NCBI GenBank assembly: GCA_021464415.1
Contig: CM038467.1
Span: 17,881,127 to 17,945,126, forward strand
Reading direction: 5' to 3'
Origin: Lonicera japonica
Taxonomy: Eukaryota; Streptophyta; Magnoliopsida; Dipsacales; Caprifoliaceae
Length of the DNA stretch: 64,000 bases
Under the pieces are notes generated by a model that saw only the letters and a list, made by a program, of their open reading frames with translations, ran no database searches and was not told where the DNA came from. Of this stretch, positions 12,033 to 25,136 are shown piece by piece. A program made the translations under genes and the position numbers. How positions within the stretch are numbered: position 1 is the first letter of the stretch; each line of letters starts with the position of its first letter.

Positions 12033-12524
12033 TAGGCCCGGCAATTTATAACACGACACGAAATCGACACGAATTTATCGGGTTTGGGTGAATCCTTAAC
12101 GGGTGCAGGTCATAATCGGGTTGATCCGTCAAACCCGTTTATTAAACGAGTCGATTTCGTGTACATTCGCGAGACCTGAATAAAACTTGTCTAACCCGGT
12201 AAGAATATATACGAGTCGGTTTCGGGTCGTGTAAACCCGTTTATAACCCCTGTAATCCGAATATAATTTAAATATATATAAATTACTTAATTAAATTATT
12301 AACGGGTCACTAAATGTTATTCGTATACGACCCGAATCGAACCGTTTATCTTAAACGGGTTAAACGAATCTGGTCGTGTAATTCGTTAATTAAACGGGTC
12401 GTGTATGAATTTGAATTTTTCACCCGTTTATTAAACGGGTTGTGTACGGGTGGAGGCACTTTTCACCCGACACAATTTCAACCCAACACGAAATCGACCC
12501 GTACACGACCCGTTGCCAGGCCTA
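12033..12524. mobile_element. hAT-like MITE, 8-bp TSD
   Basis: A 492-bp element with 12-bp inverted ends, TAGGCCCGGCAA and TTGCCAGGCCTA, flanked by a perfect 8-bp duplication, ATCAAGAC, at 12025-12032 and 12525-12532. The inside is rich in repeated AAACGGGT and ACACGA motifs in both orientations and codes for nothing. TSD length and end sequence place it in the hAT superfamily. Confidence 0.85.
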
Positions 12525-12871
12525 ATCAAGACAGATTCCTTACAAGTGTTACCTATTTTTTTTAGTCATTAACTTGATAAGGTGGAAAGATGTAATAACA
12601 TCACAACAGAAAGTTACTCAAAAAATACACAATTATCAACCTCTACTAATAAAGAATAGTATTAATCCTTTTACTTCTGTTGGTAGTCTTACAAATTTGC
12701 TATCATTTTATGAAAATCTTTGTTGCAAATATAATATTTTATTTTAAGCACGTGTTTATTATTAGGGTACTTAAATCATACTTATACTCTAATAAATTTA
12801 AAATTAAAATATGAGAACCTAAAAAATGAGTGCTTAAATTAAATTTTCAAATTGGTTACCCTTTAGAAAAA

Positions 12872-14250
12872 GGTTCATTTGGGTTTTGGGTACCAAAGTT
12901 TTGTCGAAATTGGGCTTTGGGTACCGAAGTTTCTGAAAATTGAGCTTTGAGTACCATTTTACACTATTCCGTGAGTCAAATAACATTGATTGTTAACTCT
13001 CTCTAATTTTGAGTCTGAAGTACCGAAATCGCCCCCAGTAATTAACAAACACTCTTACACTTTCTCTCCCAAATCACGATAAAAAGAAACAAGAGAAAAA
13101 AATATATATAGAGAGAAGAACCCTCCCGCATTCCTCCACCTCCACAACGCTTAATCCCTTGACCCTCACCGTCCTCACCATCTCCCCCCATACTTAGCCA
13201 GAAAAAAAAAATCCACTCTGCCAACACTTTCTCTATCATCTCTCTAAAAAAACCCACTCTGCCAACACCTGAGAATCAACAGGATTTACAACCTTATCCA
13301 CAAGCACAGGGAGCTCCGTGGTCTTACTTTTGTAGGAAAGAAAAACAGGGGTTTACTTGTGAAGGACCACAAAGGCACCAAGGCCCGCCCTTCTTGCAGG
13401 GCCACTTGGAAGAGGAACAACACCCTTCACCTTCGCTGTTATTGCTGATTTTTGCAGCTGGATTTGTTTTTTTTTTCAATATTATTATCTGGATTTTGTT
13501 GGAAAAAGGCTAGTATTTTAAGAATTTGAAATTTTGGTTTATGATGTTGGGAAAACTTATTTAATAAAAATATATGAATGCTCAGTGAAAAAAAGGAAAA
13601 AAGTACCAATGAGAAAAAAAAAATATATATATATACTGCCGATATATGTTGAAACTGCTAGTCTTTACCGCCATGAATGGTGGCGGTGGCGATGGAGGAG
13701 ATGAAGTAACGTTCTTTCTTTCAACTTTTTTAGATGAAAATAAGTTGTGGAAGACAGATCGCAGTGGCAACGGTGGAAGCGGGGGCCGGAGATAATGGAC
13801 AGGAGATGGTTGGGATTGGTGAAGGAGGTTATGAAAATTATCCACACTTTTTTGTCTCTGTCTTTTCTTTTTTTTTCTTCTTCTTCTTCTTTTTCTTATG
13901 GTAGAGGTTGGTCAAGAAATTTTTAATAGCATTTGCCCCACCTCATTTTTTATCACTTTTGCTGCTCATCTCTTTCCAATATTGCACCGGTGGTGGTGGA
14001 GGCGGATCTAATGGTGGTGTTTTCTCTTCATAAGTAATACTTATGAATGTTCTCTTTATCAAAAAAAAAATTTCAAAGATATTTTGATGTTAAATAAGAG
14101 TATTTTTGTCACAAAAAAATTGAGTTAACAGTCAATCATGTTTGACTCATAGAATAATGTAAAATGGTACCCAAAACTCAATTTTCAAAAACTTCAATAC
14201 TTAAAAACCCAATTCTAATAAAATTTTGGTACTCAAAACCTAAATGACCA
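12872..14250. mobile_element. Mutator-like element with captured gene fragment (Pack-MULE)
   Basis: A 1379-bp element with long diverged terminal inverted repeats of about 140 bp. Both ends read inward as (G/T)GKTCATTT(G/A)GGTTTTG, then GTACC motifs, then GAGTCAAA and GTTAACTC. The 9-bp flanks are TTAGAAAAA (12863-12871) and TTATAAAAA (14251-14259), with one mismatch. Nine-bp TSDs with long TIRs are characteristic of Mutator elements. There is no transposase. The less AT-rich centre holds a ribosomal protein L15 fragment at 13272-13448. It lies about 0.3 kb upstream of the VHA-c start codon. Confidence 0.8.
13272..13448 (+). pseudogene. Ribosomal protein L15 (eL15) 3' fragment captured by a MULE
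   Basis: Fifty-eight codons plus a stop read [20 protein letters not shown], then [20 protein letters not shown], then [17 protein letters not shown]. Known eL15 C-termini have [32 protein letters not shown] and end LSLRRYR, so the collinear match is unmistakable. The normal stop position is kept. Several conserved basic residues are changed (for example RRYR to RCYC), and no start codon or upstream L15 exon is present. I infer a non-functional transduplicate inside the transposon. Confidence 0.85.
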
Positions 14251-14372
14251 TTATAAAAATAATACAACTTTAGAGATGAAATATGAGAAAATGAAAGAAT
14301 GGAAGGGTCGGATTTGAAGTCAGACCCAATTTACAAAGCCACCCAGATAAATCGGACGGTGTCGTCAGACGA

Positions 14373-14378
14373 CACGTG
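14373..14378. promoter_or_regulatory. G-box / ABRE-type CACGTG upstream of VHA-c
   Basis: CACGTG within gacacgtgtg lies about 195 bp upstream of the VHA-c ATG. This is a classic bZIP/bHLH binding core. A role in VHA-c expression is inferred from position only. Confidence 0.5.
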
Positions 14379-14571
14379 TGAAACTGTGACTGGAGTATAA
14401 GGTGGTTGGCAATGGTATTCAATTATTATTATCAATCAAAAACCATTTACGGAAGCATAAGGGGAGAGAGAGAGAGATCGGACTCCAAATCAAAATTCTC
14501 TCTGTACATACAATCATACATAACTCTCAGATCCAAATCAACTGTTACTCGATCAACAACCAACCCTAACA

Positions 14572-17500
14572 ATGTCTTCAGTATTCAGCGGCGATGAAAC
14601 TGCACCGTTCTTCGGCTTCCTCGGCGCTGCGGCTGCCCTCGTTTTCTCCTGTAAGTAATCCTAGATCTCTCCATTCAACTCTCTTTTATGGATGATGATA
14701 ATGATAATTATAATATTACTTTGTATTGTTCATGTTTATATATACTTGTTTTCATGTCTTGATCTGTTTTTCCATGTATATCACATTTATTAGTTTAAGG
14801 TCAAAACAGTTAAATCATCATGGAAAATCACATTTTTTGATGTATTTACATGTAAATTAAAGTGCACCTGACGATGATTGTTTGATAATCACACGTACAA
14901 GTAATTGAATTGAAATTAAGTGAAAATATTTAGTATTTAGAACGTATATAACTTTATACATAATAGTTTGTATCTAGATGTTAATATATACCTTTTTCTG
15001 TGTGAATCATATTGAATTTGGTTTGATTGTACAGGTATGGGAGCTGCGTATGGTACTGCAAAGAGTGGTGTAGGAGTAGCGTCGATGGGGGTGATGAGGC
15101 CCGAGCTGGTGATGAAGTCTATTGTGCCGGTTGTTATGGCTGGTGTGTTGGGTATTTATGGCTTGATTATTGCTGTTATCATTAGTACAGGTATTAACCC
15201 TAAGGCCAAGTCGTATTACCTTTTTGATGGCTACGCTCATCTTTCCTCCGGTCTCGCTTGTGGTCTTGCTGGCCTTTCTGCTGGAATGGCAATTGGAATT
15301 GTTGGCGATGCTGGTGTTAGGTATTGTTCGGTTTCATCTACATTATCAAGCTTCCAACTTTTCAGTGTTGCTTCATTTGATCTACATTACATGCGAAGAA
15401 TTTTGTTATCACATTTATTAGTTCCAAGTAAAAACAGTTAAAACGATGAAATTTCAATTAGAAGTAAAGTACACATTAATACAAGAATTTATAATCTATT
15501 TTATTGTGATACTTACGCTCACTGGTACCATTTTTTTAATACACTTACACTAGATACAAGGCATACCTACCTATGATAGTGTGATGATAACATTTACAAG
15601 TAATCAAATTGAAATTAAATTAAACATTATGTTGATTACGTATATAAATTTAGCTTTCAAGCACTAAATGCAGTATAGCATTTCCACTGACCTAACAATA
15701 TATTAGGCAAAAAGTTGAATGTGTACTCACTAGTTTGCTAAAGTAAAATGTACTCTTTTTTCTCATTTTCAGAGTCTTACTGATGTATTTAGCAAACAGT
15801 AGGTGCAGAGTTTTATGTTATGAATTATGATGATAAAACTTCAGTAAGTATCATGGATGTGGTGAGCCCTCTCTTGGCTCCGCCCTTGCTTCCAGCTTAC
15901 TTAGGAGAATCTGATGGCCTCAACTTCTATTCCAAAGGTTGCAAACTGTGTGTTTAAATAAAATAGTTGTTGTGTTTTAATGGGGTTTAGCAACTAGAAG
16001 TATTTCTAGAAAGTTATAGGACTTGGCTACATAGAAACCGGAACAAGAAAAAAGCAAATGTTTAGTTTTGAATTCTAGAACGAGACTTGTTATATCAGGA
16101 CCAAGCTTAAAAACAAAAAAAGGTCTTAGAGTGTCTTGAATACGGGGAACGATTAGGCAGTTTTGATTATGGTTGAAGGAGATTCTATGAATGTTTTGGA
16201 TAATAGACTATGGTAAATTTTTGGAATTGCACGTTGTGTTGGAAGAGTGTGTCCTCGGTTAAGACTTCATGTCATGTTTAATAATGCTATGATTTGATAT
16301 GTTCTGCATGCATTCATTAAGGGTCCTGCAATATAAGATGTTTCACTTGACATCGTGACAAAGTCTATTCCATATGCATTTTAAATAGTGTTTTTATTGT
16401 TGCTTGTTTTCTGCTACAGAATACTATGACTCTAGTTGTTGATGTACATTAACAAATAATTTCACTTTCTTCCTATTTATGCATGTTACAAATTCATATG
16501 GGTGTGTTCTTTAAGAGTGTGATACATCAAGTATTCGAGTTATGCTTAGCAACATTTTTAGAGCATGTTTAATATGTGAGTCTGTTGGAATGTGAATCAA
16601 CAAGTTTACAACTAAGATGCTGTATAAAATACCATAGTATTCAAGTTTGACTTAATATAGAAGATCGCTGGAGGTCACTTGACTCACTTCTAAAATAGAG
16701 TAGTGCAATTGAACTACTGAAGGTAGTGTTAGAGTTAGTTACAGTTTTTCTGTCAAGCTAGATTGAAACTATCAGGGCTCATCTTGACACTTTAATTCAT
16801 TAAGCCCCAATATCAATTTAAATGGCATATTATCACGACGATACTAGTTATAGCCAACTTTGACTAGCCAATTTAGACACCAAGATGCGCCTTAGAGTGA
16901 GACGTATGTGTTTGATCCTTGCCAAAGGTGTTATGAGATTATTTTATATTTTATTTGTTTATTGTTAATTTTTTGATAAGTATGTATTATATAAAGAGGC
17001 AAGAGAGGTGATACAACGCATATACAAAAGAGCGGCTAAGAACAAAACCTCAGTGCTACTTTAAAACCTCAGCTAGAAGTCCCCAAAAATCCACAAGGGA
17101 GATAAAACTATGTAAAAATGCTTAATATGTTAAAAAAAGAAGCCTTGCAATCTCATAAGACACTCTGGGTGGCCATGGGATGGTTGGCATCCTTGTGATC
17201 ATTTGTCTGTATGACTGGTCACTTGATCGGGTCCAAACATGTGATTTCCTTTCAATACTATGCAGCTGTCGGTGCTTACTGATTGGTCTGGGTTGCTTGG
17301 TGGACAAAGTGATTTAAACTTGAATTTAAAAGTTCTATTTTGTTTTATCTTTCTCACTTGAAAACAAAAATTTGCTTCAGATTTTGTGGATACTGCTGTA
17401 TGAATTTACTTCTCAATCATACTCCATATGGACATTAGGATAGTTTACACTATGAGAACCTTATTTGGAAATTTTTGGTTAGGGATGACGAGTTAATATC

Positions 17501-18042
17501 GTTGGCAACTAGTAGCTCATGATGGCCTGCCGTTTCATTTAATGTTGGGTAGAATGAAGATTACTTGGATGGCTTTATGTCCTTCCTTGAATTCTGGGTA
17601 GGGATTTCTGCTGCGGGGGTAGTGGGATCTATTCTTGTTTACTTATCCAAGGACATGCAGCTACACTCTCAAGTATTTGGTGTAATCCGTCTCACTATTC
17701 CTAACCTAGGAACTTGAGGTGGTTATTGAAGTTTATATGTCACAAAGAATACATGCATACATCTTTATATATAAAGTCAGGAGATATTCTCTTTTGATCT
17801 CCAATTTTACCACTGCAGGTCTTCTTTTTATAAAAGATATGGTTCCCACAAGATTCGAACCCAATTAAGAAAGTTACACTAACGTCTAACCACTGAACCA
17901 CTTATGCAGAGCTAATGCACAGCAGCCAAAGCTTTTTGTTGGAATGATCCTTATTCTTATCTTTGCTGAAGCTCTTGCACTGTACGGCCTCATTGTTGGT
18001 ATTATCTTGTCTTCACGAGCTGGCCAATCAAGAGCTGACTAA
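14572..18042 (+). CDS. VHA-c: V-type proton ATPase 16-kDa proteolipid subunit c
   Basis: Subunit c forms the membrane rotor ring of the V0 sector that pumps protons into the vacuole and endomembrane compartments. Three exons (14572-14650, 15035-15320, 17910-18042) join in frame to 165 residues, the usual plant length. The N-terminus is [20 protein letters not shown] and the C-terminus [11 protein letters not shown]. Four hydrophobic helices are evident in the glycine-rich pattern ([27 protein letters not shown]). The essential proton-carrying glutamate of helix 4 is E142 in [11 protein letters not shown]. The start is fixed by the canonical N-terminus; upstream lies a purine-rich 5' leader. 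Intron 2 is 2.6 kb and contains a SINE-like sequence touching the acceptor. The 3' UTR has AATAAA at 18250. Confidence 0.97.
17820..17909 (-). mobile_element. tRNA-related SINE-like sequence at the VHA-c intron 2 acceptor
   Basis: On the minus strand, TGGTTCAGTGGTTAG (17900-17886, A-box-like) is followed about 25 bases later by GGGTTCGAATC (17862-17852, a B-box match), as in tRNA-derived SINEs. The plus-strand end of this segment supplies the 'cttatgcag' acceptor of exon 3. No TSD could be found. A decayed tRNA-like relic is the alternative. Confidence 0.55.
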
Positions 18043-18249
18043 GAAACAGGTTGTTTTTCTTGAGCTGTTATTTTGTATTGCTTTAAGGTGTCCACTTTGA
18101 AACCGAAAAATGTGTTTCTTTATCAGGTTAGCACAGCACTTGCTGTAGGGTCCTCTAATACTTCATGAATGTAATTGCCACAAGACAATGAATTCTACAT
18201 TATTAGGTGCTGTTTTTGTTGGGAGTAGAATTATTGAGTTTTTCTGTAG

Positions 18250-18255
18250 AATAAA
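18250..18255 (+). terminator. Likely polyadenylation signal of VHA-c
   Basis: AATAAA lies about 210 bases after the VHA-c stop codon, with T-rich sequence around it. It is the best near-consensus signal in the 3' flank. Confidence 0.5.
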
Positions 18256-19334
18256 GCTTTTGCTAAGCTCTGCCTCTGTTGGGATTCTTTCACCTATTGT
18301 GTGTATTTTGCAGTTATTACTTCAAACTGTGTAGAAACCAAGTATTATGGAATTAGTGCATGAGAGGAGTTTTTTTGTGTGCAACTGTAATGCCTCTGTT
18401 ACAATGTTTTCTTTATCTATTAAGTTGATAGGGTTATTCCGGTTATAATCTCACAGATACCATATCCTATCCTATTCTAGTTTTAGATTAGCAAGGTTCA
18501 AAAGCAGGCGCATTGCGTGAATATTCACACTTTGAACAACTTAAGCTTATGCCCGAATCTTAAATACAAATTCTTAAGTTGGGGTTGGAGTATCTAGAAT
18601 ATTCTAATGCTACATGTGCTGTACTATTTGAATCCAAGGACCGATGAATTAACCATGCTTGATGGTTCTGTATTTTCTAGAAAATTATAATAGGTTAATA
18701 TACTTTGGTCATGCTACTCTATTGTAATGCCATTATTTTTGGTACATTGATTTTATATATCGTTTGAAATAGACACCTTACGCCCGCATGTGAATTTTTT
18801 AACTGTTATGATTTTTTATTTAAATTTCTGATGGAAATTATTGATTTCTGCTATAAAGCAAAACACTCGCAATTCAAACAATATCCTAAAAAAGAAGCAG
18901 CGCATTTAGTACCCAAAAACGCAACTAAAAATTATTCCTGATAAAGTTATAGTTGGGCAAAACAATCCCCAAGCTTCTCAAACTTTCGGGAAACGCCAAA
19001 CGTTTAACACAATTTTGGGGAGATGATGCTAATTCAGACTCCTAAGAACCACTAGTATATTTGGTAATGGTTTTTTTCCTAAAAGGAATGGGGATGTAAT
19101 CTAGTCTACCGAACTCATAAGCTACTTTATACACTGCACAAGGGCACGGCAGGGCAGTAGTAAGGCTTAGGTCATATCTTATTATAGGTGTTTGGTTGGA
19201 AGAATAAATTTTGAGTTCAACCTCATAAGTTAAATAAGACGAAACATAGAAATGTTATAATGCATAATTCACGATTACAATATAAAACATCATAAATTCA
19301 TATTGAGATATACACCTTCAACATTATTTTCACT

Positions 19335-19450
19335 TGAGTGAGTGGGGTAATATAGTTGGTAAGGCATCTATCAGATTTAGGATAGGTTTTGTGTTCGACT
19401 CTTATCTTGATTAGGAGGATTTTTGTTATTATTGTAATAAATGAAATAAA
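19335..19450 (+). mobile_element. tRNA-related SINE-like sequence
   Basis: TAGTTGGTAAGG (19353-19364) matches a pol III A box, and TGTTCGACTCT (from 19392) matches a B box about 30 bases later. The 3' part, 'ttattattgtaataaatgaa', also occurs near 9133-9155, suggesting a shared 3' end of a dispersed family. TSD not resolved. Confidence 0.55.
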
Positions 19451-22400
19451 TTGAAGAGGAATTTTCACTTTTTTCAAAGAAAACATAATTTCCACTTATT
19501 TAGACATTCTATATCAAAATTTAAGAGTTTTCACTCCTGGATATTTCTTGTAGATTGGTTTGATATTTACTGGGCCAAAACTAAAAATAAAATAAAAGTG
19601 CTTCTACTCGAAAATGTTTTATCTTTCTGGTTTTTGTTTTTATACAGATGGTGCATTATCCAAAAGATGCATGCAAGGAGTTAGGGAGAACAAGAGAAGG
19701 AGAATGAAGACTGGAACTTGTAATCCACCTACAAAAATACGTTTTTAATCACCGCATTTAGGAAGTATGGATAAAGATATGGGTATCTTATATGACATAG
19801 CACTGACACGAAAATATGGTAAATCTTAAAAATTTTAGGATAAAACACGGTTAGGATACGTTACAAAAAAATTGCATGTAATATATTCTTATTCATAAAA
19901 AATAGTAGTTTTACAAAGTTTATAAATACTATTGTTAATTACATATAACATGAAATTGCTATTTACTTTTAATTAGCTCAAAATATTTCACACACCACGT
20001 CAAAAGAATTATTATCTCATGTTCCATGTCTACCTCATTTTCTCAAAAGATAGCAACTAATGTCATACGTCATATAACAAAAAAAATAATCATAACTATC
20101 AACCTCAACTCCTCAAGTGAGTGAGAATATTGATTCATAACTATTTTGAAGGTATTTAATAATTTCTTTTTTTACATGCATTTTTAATATAATAAATTAG
20201 TCCATGTTTATTACTCATACAAAATATTATTATATTTGTATGTCATATTTTAGACGTAGCCGTGGTCTATCCTAGTCGTATACAAGAAGTATCTAGAAAA
20301 ATAATAAATACAAGAAATTTCAATACATATCATGTACGTATCCAGATGTATCGGGCAAGTATTACTTCAGTATATGTATCGGATATAAATACGACGACCT
20401 CATATGAAGTATCTGTGTTTTAGAGCACCACATTCACCAATCTAACTTATATTGACCACTTTTTTGTGTGAACATTTATAATATACTTCAACTTAAGGGT
20501 TACTTCCATAGTTTCTTAAGAATTAAGTTAATTCGAGGTAATTAAGGATAAAGAGAAAACATGTTTACTATCCGAAAATTTAATACAACAATTATGTCTC
20601 CCAAAAAGATAAAAGGTGTTAGAACGTTTCAGAAAAATAAACAATAACCTAAATGATATCAAAGCTCTCGAGTTTACCAGAAGGTCAAGTAAGGCAAGTG
20701 GTAATGTTAATTTTGATTTACAACTACATTATCATCACTAGTCATTATTTTATTCTTTCGTGGTGGCTAAAGAGCATTAATAAGGGCCTCCTCAAACTTA
20801 ATACTTATTTTTTCTTGGCTAATGTCACACCTAAAGAGCCATTTTTTTGTTGAACAAAAAAGCGCCATTTTTTGTTCTCTTCTAACCTTACTTTTTATTC
20901 TAGTTTTTTATATAATTTTGTGGTCTTAAATTTAATTCGGAAGAGTATCAAGTGAGAAGATCATTTCCATGAGAAAGGGACAGTAAATTTGAATTCGCAA
21001 TTATTAATGTTGAAGAGCAAAATCTTCAAATTTATCTCAAGTTTATTGCTCCTACTGGTTGAAGAGTCCACTGGAAATGACACTAAATCTATCTCTTGCA
21101 TTTATACTAATATAGAAAGGAACACACTTCCCTACTTTTAAAGGATAATTATCACACTAAATTTATAAAATTCAAGTTTTGTCTCTATTATAATTATTTT
21201 TATTAAAAATGTATGCCATGTGGGATGGCACTCGTAACCTTTAGGTTATTAAATAGGGCTTTTTCCATTAAGCCAACATCATTTGTAATTTTATTTTGTC
21301 ATTTTAAAATAGATGATGCATGCGTAAGAAAAATAGGTGTGCATACACATCGAATTATATATTATCATATTGCATTTATGTAATGTGTCTATCAAATAGA
21401 GCTATGAGATATAAAAACTTTCAAAATTAAATTTAAAAGAAGGACGTTCTTTTTTGCACCCACGATTAATTCAAGTCACCCCCACCTATTTTTTAAAATT
21501 TAATAGAAAATTCATCTTTTTCCTCACCAAACAAAGTCTTATTGCTTTCCCTTCCAATCAAATAGTCTCTCATCCATCGATCTCCCTTTGTGATAATCGA
21601 CTATCGTCGTCTTACCAACCACTGCACTTGACATCTTCGCATATAGGTGTAGACATTTTTTAAATTTTGATAAATTTAGTCATAATATATAAACATGTTA
21701 TAATTTTCACTTACGCTTAATCAGTATAATTTTTTTTTCAATATGAAATCGAAATTTATAATATACTTGCAATTTTACAAATATAAAAGTTTCAGAAGGT
21801 TTATCAATGTTATATAACCTAAGTAAATTTAAATATACTATATAAACTACCAATGAGTGATATATTGAGAAAAAAAATATAAAATTGAGTTTCATTAAAA
21901 TCTGTCTAACCTAATGAAACTCAATTATCTAACCCAATTACAAAATCTGTCTAAGACAATTATCTAACCTAATGAAACTCAAGTTAAATAAAGATGAAAA
22001 TATTAAAAACAAACAAAATAAAAAATATTAATTTAATATCAAATCATTAAATTTGCCTAATAATAATAAGAGACATTTAAAAGACAATATTCTATGAAAG
22101 TATAAATAATCAAGAAATTTTTAGAAAAATAATATATTTAATAAAAGATTGTGGACCGAATTCTTAGTCAATTGTTGTTAATTGCTTTAGAAATTAGAAT
22201 CAATCACCACCCAATTTCTCCCACAAGCAAGGTCCCATGTATAACAGCAAAAAGGTGGTTCCTCCCAAGTTAATATTATTAATTGTTTTAGAATGCGTAA
22301 ACTCACCAGTGATGCCCGTATACACGAAAAAAAAAAGAAGTGAGAGCTTCCAGCAAATGAGGCCCTATTCACCTTACACTTGAGCTGGCTCTATTAATGG

Positions 22401-22667
22401 ATGCCAAAGAATTAAAACCCCAAAGCCCCCAAAATTTTATATTAGATATAAACATAATTAAATTAAAGCAAATCCATTACTTTCTTTCTCTAACCCAATT
22501 ATCTATCTATGAATAAAAGATGAAAGAATTGTTCGGACCCATTTGCAGAAGGTCATGGATGGGAGAGAAAAAGAAGATGAGCAATACCACAATGATATGA
22601 AAGGACATAGTTGAAAATTACGGATTTAATGTTGAGATTGATATATATCAATACCAAAGTGATAATA

Positions 22668-22697
22668 TAATATAATATATATATATATATATATATG
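22668..22697. repeat. (AT)n microsatellite
   Basis: An uninterrupted run of alternating A and T. Similar shorter (AT)n runs occur near 10232, 25243, 27734, 35930 and 57173. Confidence 0.9.
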
Positions 22698-24967
22698 CAA
22701 TATTACAGAGCATATGTACACGATACAAAGTAATTATATATACAAGGGGAGTAAATTTACTTTTATGAATGGAGTAATTCTTTGTCAAACTTTTCTCAAC
22801 TTCGACAGCAGCAAGATCAAGAAAAAGATTTGGATTCTGGCCGATAAAATTAGCTAGCAACAATCGAACATTATTGCTACAAAGAACTAAGAGCAATTGC
22901 CCGAAGATGATCTAACATATACAATTGTTTTGGAAAAGCGATGAATTAATTCAATTATTTTCTCACTTTCATGTTAATTAGTTCCAGTAGATTGAGTTCA
23001 AATTAATATATTTATGCCGTAAAATACTAGTTGTACTGTGTCACTGTATGTAATTTAATCTCATATACCATATATATATATTTATAAATATTAGAGGTTA
23101 ATTTGTGCGTGATTTCTTTTTAGGTTAATTATGATAGATTTAATGGTTTTTATAAATGTGCAAATTAAGGGATTGCTTGGCATATGAGAATATGGCAGGG
23201 CGAATATAATTGATCGGGTAGGGATAAACTGTAAGTTTTCTCTAATTAAGTGAGAAGATTGTTTTACTCGCTCTATTTAAGAACGCTTATTTTTATTTAC
23301 TTAAAATACGTTATTGCTTAATGCAACTTAGCAACCGCATAGATGTGAATGAATAAAAGAAGTTTGACAATAAGATAATTAACTTTGCAAAAAACAGATT
23401 ATCTTTGTGATGTAAAGACTTTGTAAATATTCTTACAAGTAAAATAAATTGCGAAAAAAAAATCCATTTTGTTAGGTCAAAGTGCGTTGGCCTGGCAAGT
23501 TGCAATGAGTTTTGTTAAAATCCAGCTATATTCTCACGTACACCAGAAAAACACACACAAACATATATTTATACACTAGTCTAGGAACAGCCATATTTTA
23601 TGTGTGTGTAATATGATAGTTAATAATTTTTCACAATAAAATATATAACAACATTTGGTCTAATAATAATTAATTGTTCTCTTTATACTTAAAGTTATGA
23701 GATTTTTTGTATACATACCAAAATTAATTAATTATTGTGTTTAATATATATACTTATAAATATATGATACTATTCTCAAAAGTTTAGTTAATTTATGTTG
23801 GGAACCTTCTTAAAAAGGAGATCCACCAGGGCTACTAAAGTGCAACAAGTTGCTTTTCCGTTTAACCAACTTTAAGTCAAAAAAAAAAAAAAACCTTTTA
23901 AGTCAGTTTTATCAAAAAAATAAATAACTTTTAAGTCATTGAAACCAAACACAACTCTTTCTAAAAACCCAAGAAACAAAAAAACACAACAGAGAATCCA
24001 AAGAGATAGATATATAGTGAGTGCATACTGCATAGTAAAGCACAACTGTGATCATTTTTTAGTCCACCGAACTTGTATTGGAATATCCATATCTATATCC
24101 ATACACGTACACATGCACGCAATCTGGCTAGGCAGGTTAGGTGTATAATATCATGTTGCCCTGCGGGTGCCTTCAAAACATTTTGCAGTGATTTATTCAA
24201 AATTTTGAGGTTACGAATGTTGATAAGAAAATGCTTTTTTTTTTTTGCGCATGTATTATATAGATTGTATCTTTGTAAGGTTTGCGATTGTACGATCTAT
24301 AAGATACATGTTAAGAAAAATAGGCGATGTGATAAATATGATGTAGCACTACTTATGTTAATAACGTTGATACCAAAAAACCATTAATAATTAAAGATAA
24401 GATGAGCAAAAAATATTAATTATATATAACATACAATTATATTAACTCTTTTTTTGATATTTTTAGTACTTCTAAAAGTGATATTAAACCATTAAGAGAG
24501 CCAAGTTTTTAGTATACAATCTATCTATATGTCATTTTGAAAGACTAAAATACCGAAATACAGTGCATTTAACCTTGTCCTTAACTACATAATTCAGATA
24601 ATTAAAAACAAGGAGGGCGCACATAAGTATATTTTTTTTATAAAAAATAAGGTGGGCAAAAACCTATTTTATATTTACTAATTTATTTATTTTCAAAAAA
24701 TATTAGTAAAATCTATTACATATATTACAAAATTAAGGGGGAAAAAATGCCCACGTAAACATGTATGTAGCCCCGCCAATTTTAGCAACTTTTAATTAGG
24801 GTGATTTTGTTTCTATCCACCAAATCTTGTAGTTAATCCACCCTTAAATTATGAAAATTTTAAATGAAGTTTTACAAAATTACCCTTTTTAAAATTGATT
24901 AATATATCCACCAATTTTAATTAAATTATAATTGTATAACTTTAGATTCCTTTTTTACTAACATTCC

Positions 24968-25069
24968 TAATCTAAATATAATTCCTTTTAATTAACTTTC
25001 CTAATCTAAATATAATTCCTTTTAATTAATATTCATAATCTAAATATAATTCCTTTTAATTAACTTTAT
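24968..25069. repeat. 34-bp tandem repeat, three copies
   Basis: The unit begins taatctaaatataattcc and recurs at 24968, 25002 and 25036 with only a few substitutions. It lies inside the MULE. Confidence 0.85.
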
Positions 25070-25135
25070 CTTTACGTTTAAAAAAGTTTGAACGGTTTAG
25101 GGTTACTTCTGCGCTTGTGTTGATCGAATAGACGC

Positions 25136-25136
<1 letters not shown>

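Larger units (their letters stand above)
6796..14571. other. Divergent intergenic region between aldo-keto reductase and V-ATPase genes
   Basis: About 7.8 kb with no functional gene. Listed separately are a small hAT-like element (7813-7953), a Tourist-like element (8601-8995), a hAT-like element (12033-12524) and a Pack-MULE (12872-14250). The stretch 9900-10680 is less AT-rich than its surroundings and has a TATA-like run (near 10234), but I could not assign it. Bases 10690-10945 resemble 43030-43270. The first few hundred bases hold the aldo-keto reductase promoter and the last few hundred that of VHA-c. Confidence 0.6.

Noticed and set aside
13582..13847. Two overlapping minus-strand frames of 60-87 codons
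   Set aside because: They lie within the Pack-MULE and consist of low-complexity proline/serine/phenylalanine-rich translation of repeat sequence.
15868..15895. hAT-type end (cttggctccgccctt) in VHA-c intron 2
   Set aside because: No matching left end or 8-bp duplication could be found, so only a possible orphan end.
19760..20430. Possible larger element with 'gtatccgatac'-like text at both sides
   Set aside because: Ends could not be aligned and no target duplication was seen.
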